This document shows, piece by piece, positions 41,236-50,895 of a stretch of DNA of 64,000 bases. The translations under genes were made by a program, and so were the position numbers. Location of the stretch: contig JADJOC010000001.1 of NCBI GenBank assembly GCA_016713965.1, positions 37,165 through 101,164 of the forward strand. Direction: 5' to 3'. The notes beneath the pieces were generated by a model. That model did no database searches, was not told where the DNA came from, and saw only the letters and a list, made by a program, of their open reading frames with translations. Position 1 is the first letter of the stretch, and the number at the start of each line of letters is the position of its first letter. The stretch comes from Chitinophagaceae bacterium. Lineage in GTDB: Bacteria > Bacteroidota > Bacteroidia > Chitinophagales > Chitinophagaceae.

Positions 41236-41556
41236 TTAACTCAACTGCGGGGGTTGCCAAATAGGAAGGGAAACATGCAGGAAATTGAGATGAGGATTAA
41301 AGTGGTTTTGTTTTGTTAATAGGAAATAAGTATTTATTTGTATGCCTGTTTTGTATTTAATGAACTGAATGCTACAACATGCACAACTGCAAACAGGAGA
41401 GCAATTCTCTGCATGATTGTCGTGCTGATCTGCATTGGCAGTAATATGTATGAATTGATTTTCGTTTACGGGCAGCTGGCAATCAATAGAATCCCCGCAA
41501 GGAAATACTGTAAGAGAAAGAAAGTAAATTGTAAAAATGCGCAACAGCCAATTCAT
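41236..41556 (-). CDS. DUF6660-like small Cys/His-rich protein
   Basis: A 106-residue protein with an N-terminal hydrophobic signal ending near FPCGDS. A His/Asp-rich stretch (NADQHDNHAENC) is followed by CSPVCSCACC. This is the pattern of the small DUF6660 proteins encoded directly upstream of TonB-dependent receptors in Bacteroidota, as here (42-bp gap). Probably a periplasmic metal-binding accessory of the receptor. Confidence 0.7.
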   Translation of the reverse strand: MNWLLRIFTIYFLSLTVFPCGDSIDCQLPVNENQFIHITANADQHDNHAENCSPVCSCACCSIQFIKYKTGIQINTYFLLTKQNHFNPHLNFLHVSLPIWQPPQLS

Positions 41557-41598
41557 ATTACAAAGATAAGACAGCGGAAAATAAATATTTATTTTTTG

Positions 41599-42006
41599 TT
41601 ATAAATCTTTACCTAGCCAATAAATATAAAAAAATATAGCGCTAATGTAGGTCCATAAAATTGAAAATAAAATATGGATTATCGTTTCAAAGGCTTTTCC
41701 TTTCCATAGCTTTGATGAATATCCAAAAAATTGGATTAATAACCTGGTTATCCAAAAAACACCAAGGCCCAATGCCAACTTGCTACCTAATTTTGTTGCC
41801 ATTAAATCCCTGGCGGATGTAATACACAATAGCCCCATTAAAAGCAAAGCTAAAGCGATAAAGAAGGTATGAACGTAAATCATCTGCCTGTTTACCAGGC
41901 TTATATTTACCAGTTCTTTTTGCCAGTTAAAATATTTTGGAAATATAATATGGATCAGTGCAAGAAAAATTAAAGATGCGCCAATTAATTTAATTTGTAT
42001 TTCCAT
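41599..42006 (-). CDS. Four-TM membrane protein of unknown function
   Basis: A 135-residue protein with four predicted TM helices (about 5-22, 42-62, 75-93, 105-130). It overlaps the methyltransferase gene upstream by 17 bp, so it is translationally coupled. It is the last gene of a four-gene operon. No family recognised. Confidence 0.65.
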   Translation of the reverse strand: MEIQIKLIGASLIFLALIHIIFPKYFNWQKELVNISLVNRQMIYVHTFFIALALLLMGLLCITSARDLMATKLGSKLALGLGVFWITRLLIQFFGYSSKLWKGKAFETIIHILFSILWTYISAIFFYIYWLGKDL

Positions 42007-42778
42007 ATTTTTCCAGGATAAAAGTGGTTATAAAAGGTGTGATCTTGATTTCTTTTGAAATATGCAATCCTGCATTTGTAAATGTTTTATACCAGGATAC
42101 TTTTGGCATAAAATGAAAAAAACCAATATTATAAGCCAAAAAATTGGGGATATCCCTAAGGTGTTCTGTTACAATAATTTTACCGTCAGGTTGTAATATT
42201 CTTTTAAGTTCACAAAAAAAGATATTCCGTTCCTGCTCATTTCTTATTTCATGGGCAGATAGTATTACAAAAATAGCATCTGCATAATTATCCTTCAATG
42301 ATAACCTTGAAGTATTTACCTGCTTCGTGCCCGGAAACGGTGGATATGCTTTTCTAGCTCTTTTAATAGATATTTCTGTATGCTTTTTTGGATCATAAAA
42401 GTCTAAGGCAACTAATTCGGCATTAGGAAATTTAGCTTTTAACAAAATGCTTGTTTCGTCAAAACCTGCATTGATATTTACAATTTTTTTATTTGATTCA
42501 ATCATCAATTCTTCTAGCCAATTTAACTTATACAAACCTGATAAGTCATACACATAAAATGAAACGAGCAACGAAATGATTGTGGTTAATATTACTAATA
42601 AGCAGAAGACATTTATAAAATAATAATAAGGTGTTTGCAGAAAAGTATTAAAACAACAGGCTAAAAAAATCAGGAGGCCAGACAATATATAAAAATGCCA
42701 GTTAAACCTGATGATATTCCATATGCCTTGAAAAGGTTTTCTTATCCGTTCCATTGCTCTGTTTTGCCTTTTTTCCAA
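41990..42778 (-). CDS. Membrane-anchored SAM-dependent methyltransferase
   Basis: A 262-residue protein with two N-terminal TM helices (about 28-45 and 52-75), then a Rossmann methyltransferase domain: IVNINAGFDETSILL in the motif I position (Gly-poor variant), ELVALDFYD, ADAIFVILSAHEIRN and PDGKIIVTEHLRD. It overlaps its neighbours on both sides. The substrate is unknown; the membrane anchor and DoxX/DUF2071 neighbours suggest a lipid or quinone-like target, which is speculative. Confidence 0.7.
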   Translation of the reverse strand: MEKRQNRAMERIRKPFQGIWNIIRFNWHFYILSGLLIFLACCFNTFLQTPYYYFINVFCLLVILTTIISLLVSFYVYDLSGLYKLNWLEELMIESNKKIVNINAGFDETSILLKAKFPNAELVALDFYDPKKHTEISIKRARKAYPPFPGTKQVNTSRLSLKDNYADAIFVILSAHEIRNEQERNIFFCELKRILQPDGKIIVTEHLRDIPNFLAYNIGFFHFMPKVSWYKTFTNAGLHISKEIKITPFITTFILEKYGNTN

Positions 42779-43482
42779 TAGTATGGAATATTATTGATAA
42801 TAAATGCATTTGCCAATACTGCTTCTTTAAAATGCAGGGAATTTAGAAACGAAAAATGATAGTCAATCACTTTTAAAGGCTTTGGCGTCCAGTTTTGTCT
42901 TACACCTTCAATAATTAATATCTTTTTTGTTTCAGGGAAATATGTAAAAGTAAATGGTAATGGCCCGGAAAATTTCCTGGCTTCTTTCCAGTCTGTAAAG
43001 GGTGAGCCTAACGGTAATAAAACCTCCTCATTTCTTGTTTCGATTTCCAGCTTAAAATCTGACTGGGCTGATTTAATAATAGTTTTATTATCCTGATGAT
43101 TTGTGTTTATATCGGTAGTAGTGTAATTATAATGAGTAAAAATGTTCCCCAAAAGTTCCATTTTCTTTTTGCCTGTTTCAGATTTAATAATATATAAGCC
43201 CCTTAATCTTTTCCCTGCATTATTAGTATATTTTACAAAGATGCGGTATCCGATTAAAAAAAAATTGTTACCCAATATTTTTGGCAAACCTTTTGGTCTT
43301 AACCCTTTTGTTTGTACCATTGCGATTGCGATAAAAGCCCATTTATTATTCAGCGTATCTAACTCTACACATTCGGGAATTAAATGAATTAGCTCGTCTT
43401 TCGGAATGGCAAAAGTTAATACAATCGAACTGTCAAAAAACGCTTCAATTGCAAAAGGGTGATTTTTTAAAAATGAAAACAT
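42742..43482 (-). CDS. DUF2071-like protein
   Basis: A 246-residue soluble protein. The N-terminal pattern FAIPKDELIHLIPECVELDT followed by WAFIAIAMVQTKGLRP resembles DUF2071, an acetoacetate-decarboxylase-like fold of unknown function. It overlaps the downstream methyltransferase gene by 37 bp and starts 1 bp after the DoxX-like gene, so it belongs to the same operon. Confidence 0.5.
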   Translation of the reverse strand: MFSFLKNHPFAIEAFFDSSIVLTFAIPKDELIHLIPECVELDTLNNKWAFIAIAMVQTKGLRPKGLPKILGNNFFLIGYRIFVKYTNNAGKRLRGLYIIKSETGKKKMELLGNIFTHYNYTTTDINTNHQDNKTIIKSAQSDFKLEIETRNEEVLLPLGSPFTDWKEARKFSGPLPFTFTYFPETKKILIIEGVRQNWTPKPLKVIDYHFSFLNSLHFKEAVLANAFIINNIPYYWKKGKTEQWNG

Positions 43483-43483
43483 G

Positions 43484-43871
43484 TCATACCGATTGAGATT
43501 TTTTTTTGTTGAGTATAAATTCGTTGTAATAAATTACGATAATAAGTATCAGTGCAAAAATAGAATTTAATTTTCCCCAAAGCAATAAGTCTGGTGCAAG
43601 AAAAAATTCAATTGTGTTCATCATCCCGATTATTGTGATTTGAACTGCGGCATTTAAACGTGTTTTAATTCCACTTAAAATCCATACTGCCATGAGTATT
43701 TCAAATACTCCAATTATTTTTGTAAAAAAAGTGCATGTTCATTACCCAAAATCCTTGCTACAATTTGTTGATGCCTGGGTACCAAGTTTAATAATTTGCA
43801 AAAAGACCATTCAGCAACCATATTGCTGCTATACAATAAGTCAATATGATGTAAAGAGTTTTATTTTTCAT
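43484..43871 (-). CDS. DoxX-like membrane protein
   Basis: The first stretch after the ATG at 43871 is frameshifted. Restoring one base near 43810 and one in the T run near 43730 gives about 128 residues with four TM helices (ILTYCIAAIWLLNGLFCK, FTKIIGVFEILMAVWIL, ITIIGMMNTIEFFLAPD, NSIFALILIIVIYYNEF). This matches the DoxX-like family. It heads the operon with DUF2071, methyltransferase and four-TM genes. Confidence 0.7.
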
Positions 43872-43978
43872 TTTAACTATTGGCAACTATTTTTCCACAT
43901 TTATTTATAATTCTTTAAGTTATTTTTTACGGGCCGGCACTTCTTCCATATTTTGAAAGTACATCATTTTTAATATTT

Positions 43979-44592
43979 TTATTCAATTTTCCTGTTTGTA
44001 AAAAGGTCCCAGCAGGCTTTGCAAATTGATAAGTATTCTCTTGCAGCGTAGTAATTGTATTTTTTATATTTTGATTTGTCAGCCATAAGGCCATAGCAAT
44101 TTAAATGTAATTTTCTTCCAATAAATACAGCCCGGTCTAAATGATAATTCTGGGTTATTACAATAATAGTATCAAGATGGAAAATATTTTTTACTCTATA
44201 CATTGAGCTGTAGGTATCATATCCTGCAGTATCAATTAATATTTTATTTAGCGGTATGCCGTTTGATAAAAGATAATTTTTCATTACGGTTATTTCATCA
44301 TCTTTATCATTGCCATTATCTCCAGAAATTAGTAACTGATCTACTTTCTTAAGTTTATATAGCTCAATGCCCTTATCTAACCTGTCTTTCAAATAAACAG
44401 ATGGAGATTGATTTTTTATTCCGGCACCTAAAATAAGACCAACGTGGGCATGAGGTATATTGCTTATTTTTTATAACAAAATCTATTGGCATATTTTTTA
44501 ACGTAAAAATTGATGCTTAGAAACAAAGCCATAAAAATGACTACAAGAAATTTTATTAATTTATTATTCAAAAAGAAGAATGATTTATTCAC
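43979..44592 (-). CDS. DUF218 (SanA/YdcF-like) protein
   Basis: The C-terminal 137 residues are uninterrupted: LISGDNGNDKDDE, ILIDTAGYDTYSSMYRVKNI and VITQNYHLDRAVFIG are DUF218 marks. Upstream, after a break near 44470 in an A-rich run, the segment HAHVGLILGAGI and an N-terminal TM (FLVVIFMALFLSINFYV) complete the family architecture back to a GTG at 44592. DUF218 proteins act at the envelope (vancomycin sensitivity, glycan carrier metabolism). A paralogue lies at 45827. Confidence 0.75.
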
Positions 44593-44696
44593 TTGAACCT
44601 GGCGATAAAATTATAATTGTATAAATGTTTATTTAAAGTAAGCATCATTATGTTGATAAAAATTGTATTATAAAATATTGTATATTTCCGGATCAT

Positions 44697-45704
44697 TTAT
44701 CCTTTACCGGCTTGTACGATATAATAAATATTAAAAATTATATATACTGACAATAAAATTTGCGCAGCAATCATATCAAATTTAAAAGCTTTCCTTATTT
44801 TATTTTTCTTTATCAGCATTTGTGTATATGCAGTGGCTGTAATTACGGCCAAAATAAAGAATAAAGTAATGCCGTGTAATGTATCAACCAAAGTGAATGT
44901 GACTGATTCGGGTAAAGCAGAATCTATAATATATTTATTTCCTATTACTGCAAATAAAGCACCTACGCTTAAGCCAAAGCGTGCATCTATAATATCTGTA
45001 TGAATATAAAAACAAACGTAAGCTATTAAAAAAGCAACATACATTCCTAAAAACATTTTCCAAAAGAGTCCGAATGCATCACGGTGCATGCCTATTTTTA
45101 CCTTAAATGTACTATATTCAGTATGTGGAATATCAAGCGATGGGTCGCCAAATGTTGTTTCATAAGCTTTTACTCCTGTCGAAACAGCAAAGCTGTCAAT
45201 GCTCCAGCCTCGTAAAGTAAAGCGGGGATCAAAATTTTTCCCCACGGTATCTGCTGCAAAAACCAGCGATTCGGAATCAAACTGGGAATTTTCAATAGAG
45301 ATCCTCATTGTTTGCCGGTCAAAAGGAAAATTTTCTATTCTCCATGAATTTTTCATCACACATTGTAATTTCATCAAAATATAAATTTGGCCATCTGTGG
45401 TATCTACAGTGGAAAATGATTTTACAACAGTTTTTGCCTGCGGCACTTCTAAGTTTTGAACAAAATCAAACTCAGGATTTTTATATTTTAGCCATAACCA
45501 AAAATTTACTGAATACTCCTTCTGCTTGAAATCGATATCATGTATGCTGGTAATGTAAATACCGGTTTTAACAGTATCCGGGCCGGGGCTCTGCCCAAAA
45601 GTTGAATAATTAAAAAAGCAGTGAAGAGATAAGGCAATGAATAAAAAAAACTTTTTCAATTTATAATTTTTTATGTGAATCAATAACTCATACAACCCTG
45701 GCAA
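44697..45704 (-). CDS. Pentameric ligand-gated ion channel homologue (GLIC/ELIC-like)
   Basis: 335 residues. A signal region (about 18-38) is followed by an extracellular beta-sandwich domain with TGIYITSIHDID, YSVNFWLWLKYKNPEF and the hallmark RIENFPFDRQTMRISIEN (the Cys-loop position without cysteines, as in prokaryotes). Four TM helices follow: FWKMFLGMYVAFLIAYVCFY, RFGLSVGALFAVIGNKYII, a third around LVDTLHGITLFFILAVI, and a fourth ending NIYYIVQAGKG. Such channels are pentamers gated by protons, amines or other ligands. No frame break. It is flanked by two DUF218 genes on the same strand. Confidence 0.8.
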   Translation of the reverse strand: MPGLYELLIHIKNYKLKKFFLFIALSLHCFFNYSTFGQSPGPDTVKTGIYITSIHDIDFKQKEYSVNFWLWLKYKNPEFDFVQNLEVPQAKTVVKSFSTVDTTDGQIYILMKLQCVMKNSWRIENFPFDRQTMRISIENSQFDSESLVFAADTVGKNFDPRFTLRGWSIDSFAVSTGVKAYETTFGDPSLDIPHTEYSTFKVKIGMHRDAFGLFWKMFLGMYVAFLIAYVCFYIHTDIIDARFGLSVGALFAVIGNKYIIDSALPESVTFTLVDTLHGITLFFILAVITATAYTQMLIKKNKIRKAFKFDMIAAQILLSVYIIFNIYYIVQAGKG

Positions 45705-45826
45705 TAAAGATATCTAAAAATTTCTTTGTTATTAATCTAAAAGTATGTGCTCTAATATATTTTTAATGCTTTGGGCTATCATAGCAGATATTGCTATAGA
45801 TTATAAAATCGAAATGAAAAATGAAT

Positions 45827-46387
45827 TTATTTCTGCAGGTAAAATGCAGGAAATTCCCTTATAATTGAATATACATCTCTCCATTCAAAATAGTTAGGGC
45901 TTGCACTGCTCACATCATTAAAACCATTTTTGCGAAATAACATTTTTGCCCTGGTTAAATGAAAAAACTGGGAGACAACAATTATGTCTTTAAAAGCATA
46001 TTTTGTTTTTAATTCCAAGGTGTTTTTAACAGATTCTCTTGTATTATCTCCTTTGTTGTCAACAATAATTAAACTGTCTGCTATACCGCTTTGGATAATA
46101 TATTCTTTCATTTTATCCGCTTCATAATAACCTTCCTTGCCAAAGCCGCCACTAACTATAATTTTTTTTACCCGTCCTGTTTTATATAAATTTATTCCAC
46201 AATCAACCCTTTTTTTAAGCCGTTCAGAGAGTGTCCCGTCTTCATGTACTGTTGTTGCAAGTATAAGTGCTACATCAGCCTTGTTACCAGGGTCTTTTAA
46301 TCCGTCATAGCTGATGTATATACTATGGACCAGGAACCATGTAATCATTATTATTAAAAAATACTTAATTATTCGTTTTATTGTCAT
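45827..46387 (-). CDS. DUF218 (SanA/YdcF-like) protein
   Basis: A 186-residue protein with one N-terminal TM (about 7-25), then ADVALILATTVHEDGTLSER, KIIVSGGFGKEGYYEADKM, DNKGDNTRESVKNTLEL and VVSQFFHLTRAKMLF, the full DUF218 set. It is the second copy of this family within 2 kb. Likely a membrane-anchored periplasmic protein of envelope metabolism. Confidence 0.85.
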   Translation of the reverse strand: MTIKRIIKYFLIIMITWFLVHSIYISYDGLKDPGNKADVALILATTVHEDGTLSERLKKRVDCGINLYKTGRVKKIIVSGGFGKEGYYEADKMKEYIIQSGIADSLIIVDNKGDNTRESVKNTLELKTKYAFKDIIVVSQFFHLTRAKMLFRKNGFNDVSSASPNYFEWRDVYSIIREFPAFYLQK

Positions 46388-46528
46388 GATTATCCTATTA
46401 TGTTGATCCTGCTTTTTACTAATAACAATATAAAAGTATCATTTAAATAATATTTTTATAATTTATATGCAGCCAATTTTTTAAACTCTGATTATTATTT
46501 CAAATTATAAAAACTGTAATTTTAAGTA

Positions 46529-47638
46529 ATGATAAAAAAAGAGGTGTATTTTCCAAATTTGAATGGATTAAAGATACTTTTTATGGCAGATCAGTAATAG
46601 CTATCGGAAAATTAGGAGTGATATTGTTCTTTACACTAAGCGGATTTTTAATAACATACTTGCTTTTAAAAGAAAAAAAGGAAACCGGCACCGTTAAGAT
46701 CAGGAATTTTTATGTTCGGAGGATATTGCGGATATGGCCACTGTACTACTTAGTTGTTTTTGCTTCTTTATATTTTTTGAATGATATAAATTTTTTAGCC
46801 AATCCTGCTTTGGGGGTTATATCCGACCACAATTTTTTCGAAAGGCAATTTTTTTTTATTTTAATGCTGCCAAATATTGCGTTTGCATTTGGTTATAATT
46901 TGCCTTATGCCGACCAGGCATGGTCTATCGGGGTTGAAGAACAATTTTACGTTTTTTGGCCCTTGTTGTTTAAAAAAATGAAGAACACATTTAAATTATT
47001 AACCGGGGTAATAATTATTTATATTTTAATTAAGCTGGGCTGCCTTTTAATTAAAACAATATGGCCAGGAAGTTTTACTACCCATTTATATTACCTTGTT
47101 TACCTGTCATCTTTTGACAGTATGGCTTTTGGAGGCCTGGCTGCATTTTTTTTATTTAAAGAAAAAAAGTTTGTGACTGAGTTTTTGTTTAGTAAGCTCG
47201 TGCAGTGGATTGTTTTTCCCGTACTTGCAATATCACTGATTATTGGTATCAATCTCCCATTTTTTAATTTCGAATTTTTTTCAATTATGTTCGCTTTTTT
47301 AATCGTAAACCTTGCCGCCAATAAAAAAAGTGATTTTTAGCCTCGAAAATAAGTTGTGGCACTACCTGGGAAAAATATCATTTGGCCTTTATATGTATCA
47401 TTTTATTGCTATTACGTTAACCCGGAAATTTGTAAATCATTTTCCTTTTATAAGTCACTGGGTTCAATTTAGTCTCATGCTTGGACTCACTGTTTTAATG
47501 GCCGCCTGCTCATATCATTTTTATGAGAAATTCTTTATAAGAAGAAAAATACGGTATGCAAATATTATCACGGGAGATAATATTGCCGGTCGTGCCAGTG
47601 GCTTTTTTATGCATATGCCAGATAAGAAGAACCTGTGA
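46529..47638 (+). CDS. Acyltransferase 3 (OafA/YrhL-like), with apparent internal deletion
   Basis: A multi-TM O-acyltransferase of surface glycans. The start MIKKEVYFPNLNGL is followed directly by KDTFYGRSVIAIGKLGVILF. The family normally has about 20 residues between these (RFIAALLVIIHHIEQ-like, with the catalytic His), so about 60 bp including a frame change are missing near 46574. Further marks are FFTLSGFLITYLLL, RRILRIWPLYYLVV and QAWSIGVEEQFYVFWPLL. A second, one-base break lies near 47330. If the deletion is real, the gene is inactive; it could also be an assembly fault. An IS5 element lies 66 bp downstream. Confidence 0.75.
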
Positions 47639-47704
47639 TGTTTTATAATTGAACTAAAATAATTTACGGGTGGCGGATTAATTATTGTTCTATTATTATT
47701 ATTT

Positions 47705-49159
47705 AGTCGATCCTCAAAAAGTCATTTTTAGTTTGGGGACAAAAATCAGTTGAGTATAAAAGTTAAAGAAGCGAAGCAATTTTAAGGCCCAAAAAATAAA
47801 TTCTACTTTCCATTTATTCATCATTCTTTTAAAATTCATTGCTGCAGCCGCTAATATTACATTGATTGCATCTCCAACTGTACCTTTGAGGTAATTTCTG
47901 CTCATTCTGTAATCGTGTTTTAAATGCCCTATTACAGGCTCTATTGCCGCTCTGCGTTTATGTCTTTTGCGTTTGGTTTGAGTAATGTCCTTATCTGGCT
48001 TTGGTGTGTGTAATGCTGTGTTGTTAATCATTTTAGGCCCCCGGTACCCTCTGTCTAAAAAAATATTTTTTAACCTCTTTGCCCATCAGCCTTTCATATT
48101 GTTCTAATACTGCCGGTAGTGTTTTTTGAGTCATGCAGGGATTCTGTAAAATTTAATGCCCCAACAATTACGCCGGTACTTTGTGTTACTAAAAAAGAAG
48201 CTTTGCTGCCAAACTCAAATCTTTTATGCTCTTTGCCTTTAGTGTAGCATTTTACATCGGGTTCATGAAGACTGTAAACTTTACCGCTATCGCTTCTCTT
48301 TTGTGCTAATACTGTTTTAAACAATGATAAATGTGTTGCATACCGGTTTAAACTATCGGCAGTAAGTTTGCGTTCAAGCTCCCGTACTAACCTGCCTGCT
48401 ATTGTTTTAATTTTTTTACCAGCTTTCCTTGCTTTGCCTGCGCCGTCTTTGTTTTTCTTAAAACGCTGAACAGTGCTTAGTTTTTTTATCGTGAACTTAT
48501 AACTCTGTCTTAGTTCCACCCTTTCTTTTAGGCCTATGGCCTGACATTTTACAATTATCTTTTTGTACAGCTTATCATCGGTTGGATAGGTGATATTTTT
48601 TTCCTGTACAGTAGTATCCCCACTCAAATTATCATCATCGGCATCTTTACCATTGATACGGATACTTTCTTTAAAAATCAATTCTGACCCCCGCTTCTCC
48701 AATTCGTTTTCTAAACTCTACTAACTCTGTAGGCACACAAGGTGGTTTTACAGAAAATAATTTTTCTCCGCCAAAGTACTGATAATAGGCATTTTCTGCC
48801 CATTGCCCTACTACACTTTCATCACTTAAATTGCGAAGCTGCTTTAAAATCAGCAACGATACCATTAACCGGATAGGCTTGGCTGGTTTGCCCTGGGTTG
48901 CACTATAATGTTTTTAAAAGCTTCTTCAAACACATTCCAATCAATCCTGTTTGCCAGTATATAAAGCGGATGAGAATGATTCAACTGCTCTTCAAAACTG
49001 CTGTAAAAACCAATTTGTGCATTGTTTTTTTGCTTTGCTAACATGATACAAATTTGCAAGATTTTTAAGCTTCTTTATACTTTTCCTGCAGATTTATTTA
49101 TCCATAATTGTGTATAAATTATGAATGGCAAAGGATTGTAGAGATTTTTGAGGAACGAC
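47705..49159 (-). mobile_element. IS5-family insertion sequence
   Basis: Ends AGTCGATCCTCAAAAA (left) and TTTTTGAGGAACGACT (right) are inverted repeats with one mismatch. Both are flanked by ATTT, a likely 4-bp target duplication. The element is 1,455 bp with one transposase gene on the minus strand. Confidence 0.85.
47714..49059 (-). CDS. IS5-family transposase (frameshifted reads)
   Basis: N-terminal HPLYILANRIDWNVFEEAFK and LKQLRNLSDESVVGQWAENA, then the DDE triad: D in LSGDTTVQEKNITYP, D in the DRGYRG segment (48030-48070 region) and E in RRAAIEPVIGHLKHDYRMSR. Four one-base breaks (about 48880, 48690, 48110, 48050) split it. The repaired length of about 445 residues fits the group. Breaks look like base-call errors, so the element may be intact. 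Confidence 0.88.
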
Positions 49160-49166
49160 TATTTAT

Positions 49167-50190
49167 TAACGTGTTGTGCTATTAACAAATGTTAATAAAT
49201 AAAGTTGTACTAATTTGAATAAAAAGATGTTGTGAAGTTGTCTAGGTAAGTGACTAAACTTTCTAAACAATATGCACAACATCCGAACAAATTTCAGCAA
49301 ATTCTACGGCATTTGCAAAGATCTTTTTAAAAATGAAACGGGTTATAAAACAAATTTTCAGGTTTATCCTGTGCGCCCCAAAATGAATGACCTGGAAATC
49401 GTTTCATTGGCTTGTTGTATGGAGGCATTAAGTATTGATTCTGAAAATTTGTTATGGAGTAAATTAAAAAAAGATTATGCTTCATACTTTCCGAATTTAA
49501 TAGATCGAAGCCGTTTTAATAGAAGAAGAAAACGGCTGGCACCATTCATCATTGAGGTGCAGGAACATATATCGTCTAAGCTTGCAAATCAAAGCCAGGC
49601 AATGATTGTAGACAGCATTCCTGTTCCTGTTGTAAAAATGGCAAGAGAAAAAGGTTCAAATCATTCTGAAAATCATATGAAACGGCTCCGGCCAAAGGGT
49701 GGAGTGCTGTTAACAAAGGCTGGTTTATTGGTTACAAACTACATGTCATAATTTTTGATAATGGAGTAGTTCAACAAAGTGGTATTACAAAAGCGAATGT
49801 ACATGATATTAATTTCCTGAAACAGGTAAAAAATTTGCCAACAGAAAAGAAGATGCTTGGCGATAGGGCCTATATATCAAAGACCTTACAAATGGATTTA
49901 TTTGAACAGTATAAAGTAACATTAAAAGTACCTTTTAGGAACAATCAACATGATTACAAAAATATCCTAAAAAGTACAAATCGAAAAGACAAATGGTTGA
50001 AACATTTTTTTGCACAAATGTGCGATCAATTCAATTTGAAACGTAATTATGCAAAATCTTATGAGGGTTTGGCTGTAAGATTGGCTTCAAAACTGTCTTC
50101 CATGTCGATTTTGCATTGGATTAACCATTTAAATGGAAAAAAATTAGCTCAAATCAAACATGCTTTGAGTTTTTAATAGCACAACACGTT
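49167..50190 (+). mobile_element. IS982-family insertion sequence
   Basis: 18-bp perfect inverted ends AACGTGTTGTGCTATTAA (49167-49184) and TTAATAGCACAACACGTT (50173-50190), flanked by a 7-bp target duplication ATTTATT (49160-49166 and 50191-50197). Length is 1,024 bp. It starts 7 bp after the IS5 right end, so it inserted in the flank of the older IS5. Confidence 0.92.
49272..50176 (+). CDS. IS982-family transposase (one frame break)
   Basis: About 300 residues after joining at about 49695 (MKRLRPKGG should continue as TAPAKGWSAVNKGWFIGYKL). Family marks are LACCMEALSIDSENLLWSKL, SRFNRRRKRLAPFI, MIVDSIPVPV, LGDRAYISKTLQ and NYAKSYEGLAVRLASKL. DDE-type. The element ends are intact, so it may be active if the break is a base-call error. 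Confidence 0.9.
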
Positions 50191-50252
50191 ATTTATTAGA
50201 TATTTTTCATGTTTTCCGGAATATTATTTATTGAATTGGATGATAAATAAAA

Positions 50253-50852
50253 TTATGCTGAATTTATTTCAGATGATTTTTGCGTGAGCATTTTAAATAA
50301 CTGCCCGGTTTCATTAAAGCTTACCTTATCGCAAGTGGGGATGCTAAAAGTTGTATACCAGCTAATTTCATCGTCATCATCAGCAAGCTCTCTTAATAAA
50401 TGATGAACTAAAGTAGCTTTTTTAAAATCATTATAAAACATGAAAGCATTTGCCTTTTTACTTCGTACCAATGCGGCTGATAAGAATTCTAATCTTGACT
50501 CCATTATTTCGGGGCTATCATAGCCAGGCATGCTATTTAAAATCGGGAATAAATCGATGCTTATGGAAAACATGTCGTGAATAAGAAATTTTTCTTTGGT
50601 GGTATTTATATTATCAATTATTTGGCAGAGGTTTTTGGAAATTATTACAAAAACTTTACTTTTATTTATAACAACTTCAATATCATCTATTTTGCCAAAT
50701 TCAGCCAAGGTTTGTTTTGCTGCAAAAACAAATAAATTGCTAAGAGCTTGATCTTCCTCAAAAAATTGTTGAACAATATGCTTTTCTATAGAATATCCTC
50801 CATAAAATCCATTCATAAATCCTAATACTCTGAATAAAATTGTTGGTAGCAT
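50253..50852 (-). CDS. Protein of unknown function at end of SRPBCC operon
   Basis: A 199-residue, largely helical protein without signal peptide; the N-terminal LPTILFRVLGFMNGFYGGYS could be a membrane-associated helix. An acidic stretch (ELADDDDEISW) occurs near residue 165. It lies 43 bp after two SRPBCC genes on the same strand. No family recognised. Confidence 0.55.
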   Translation of the reverse strand: MLPTILFRVLGFMNGFYGGYSIEKHIVQQFFEEDQALSNLFVFAAKQTLAEFGKIDDIEVVINKSKVFVIISKNLCQIIDNINTTKEKFLIHDMFSISIDLFPILNSMPGYDSPEIMESRLEFLSAALVRSKKANAFMFYNDFKKATLVHHLLRELADDDDEISWYTTFSIPTCDKVSFNETGQLFKMLTQKSSEINSA

Positions 50853-50895
50853 GATTTTGTTTCTTTATATATTATATTTTGGCGCAGTATATAAT

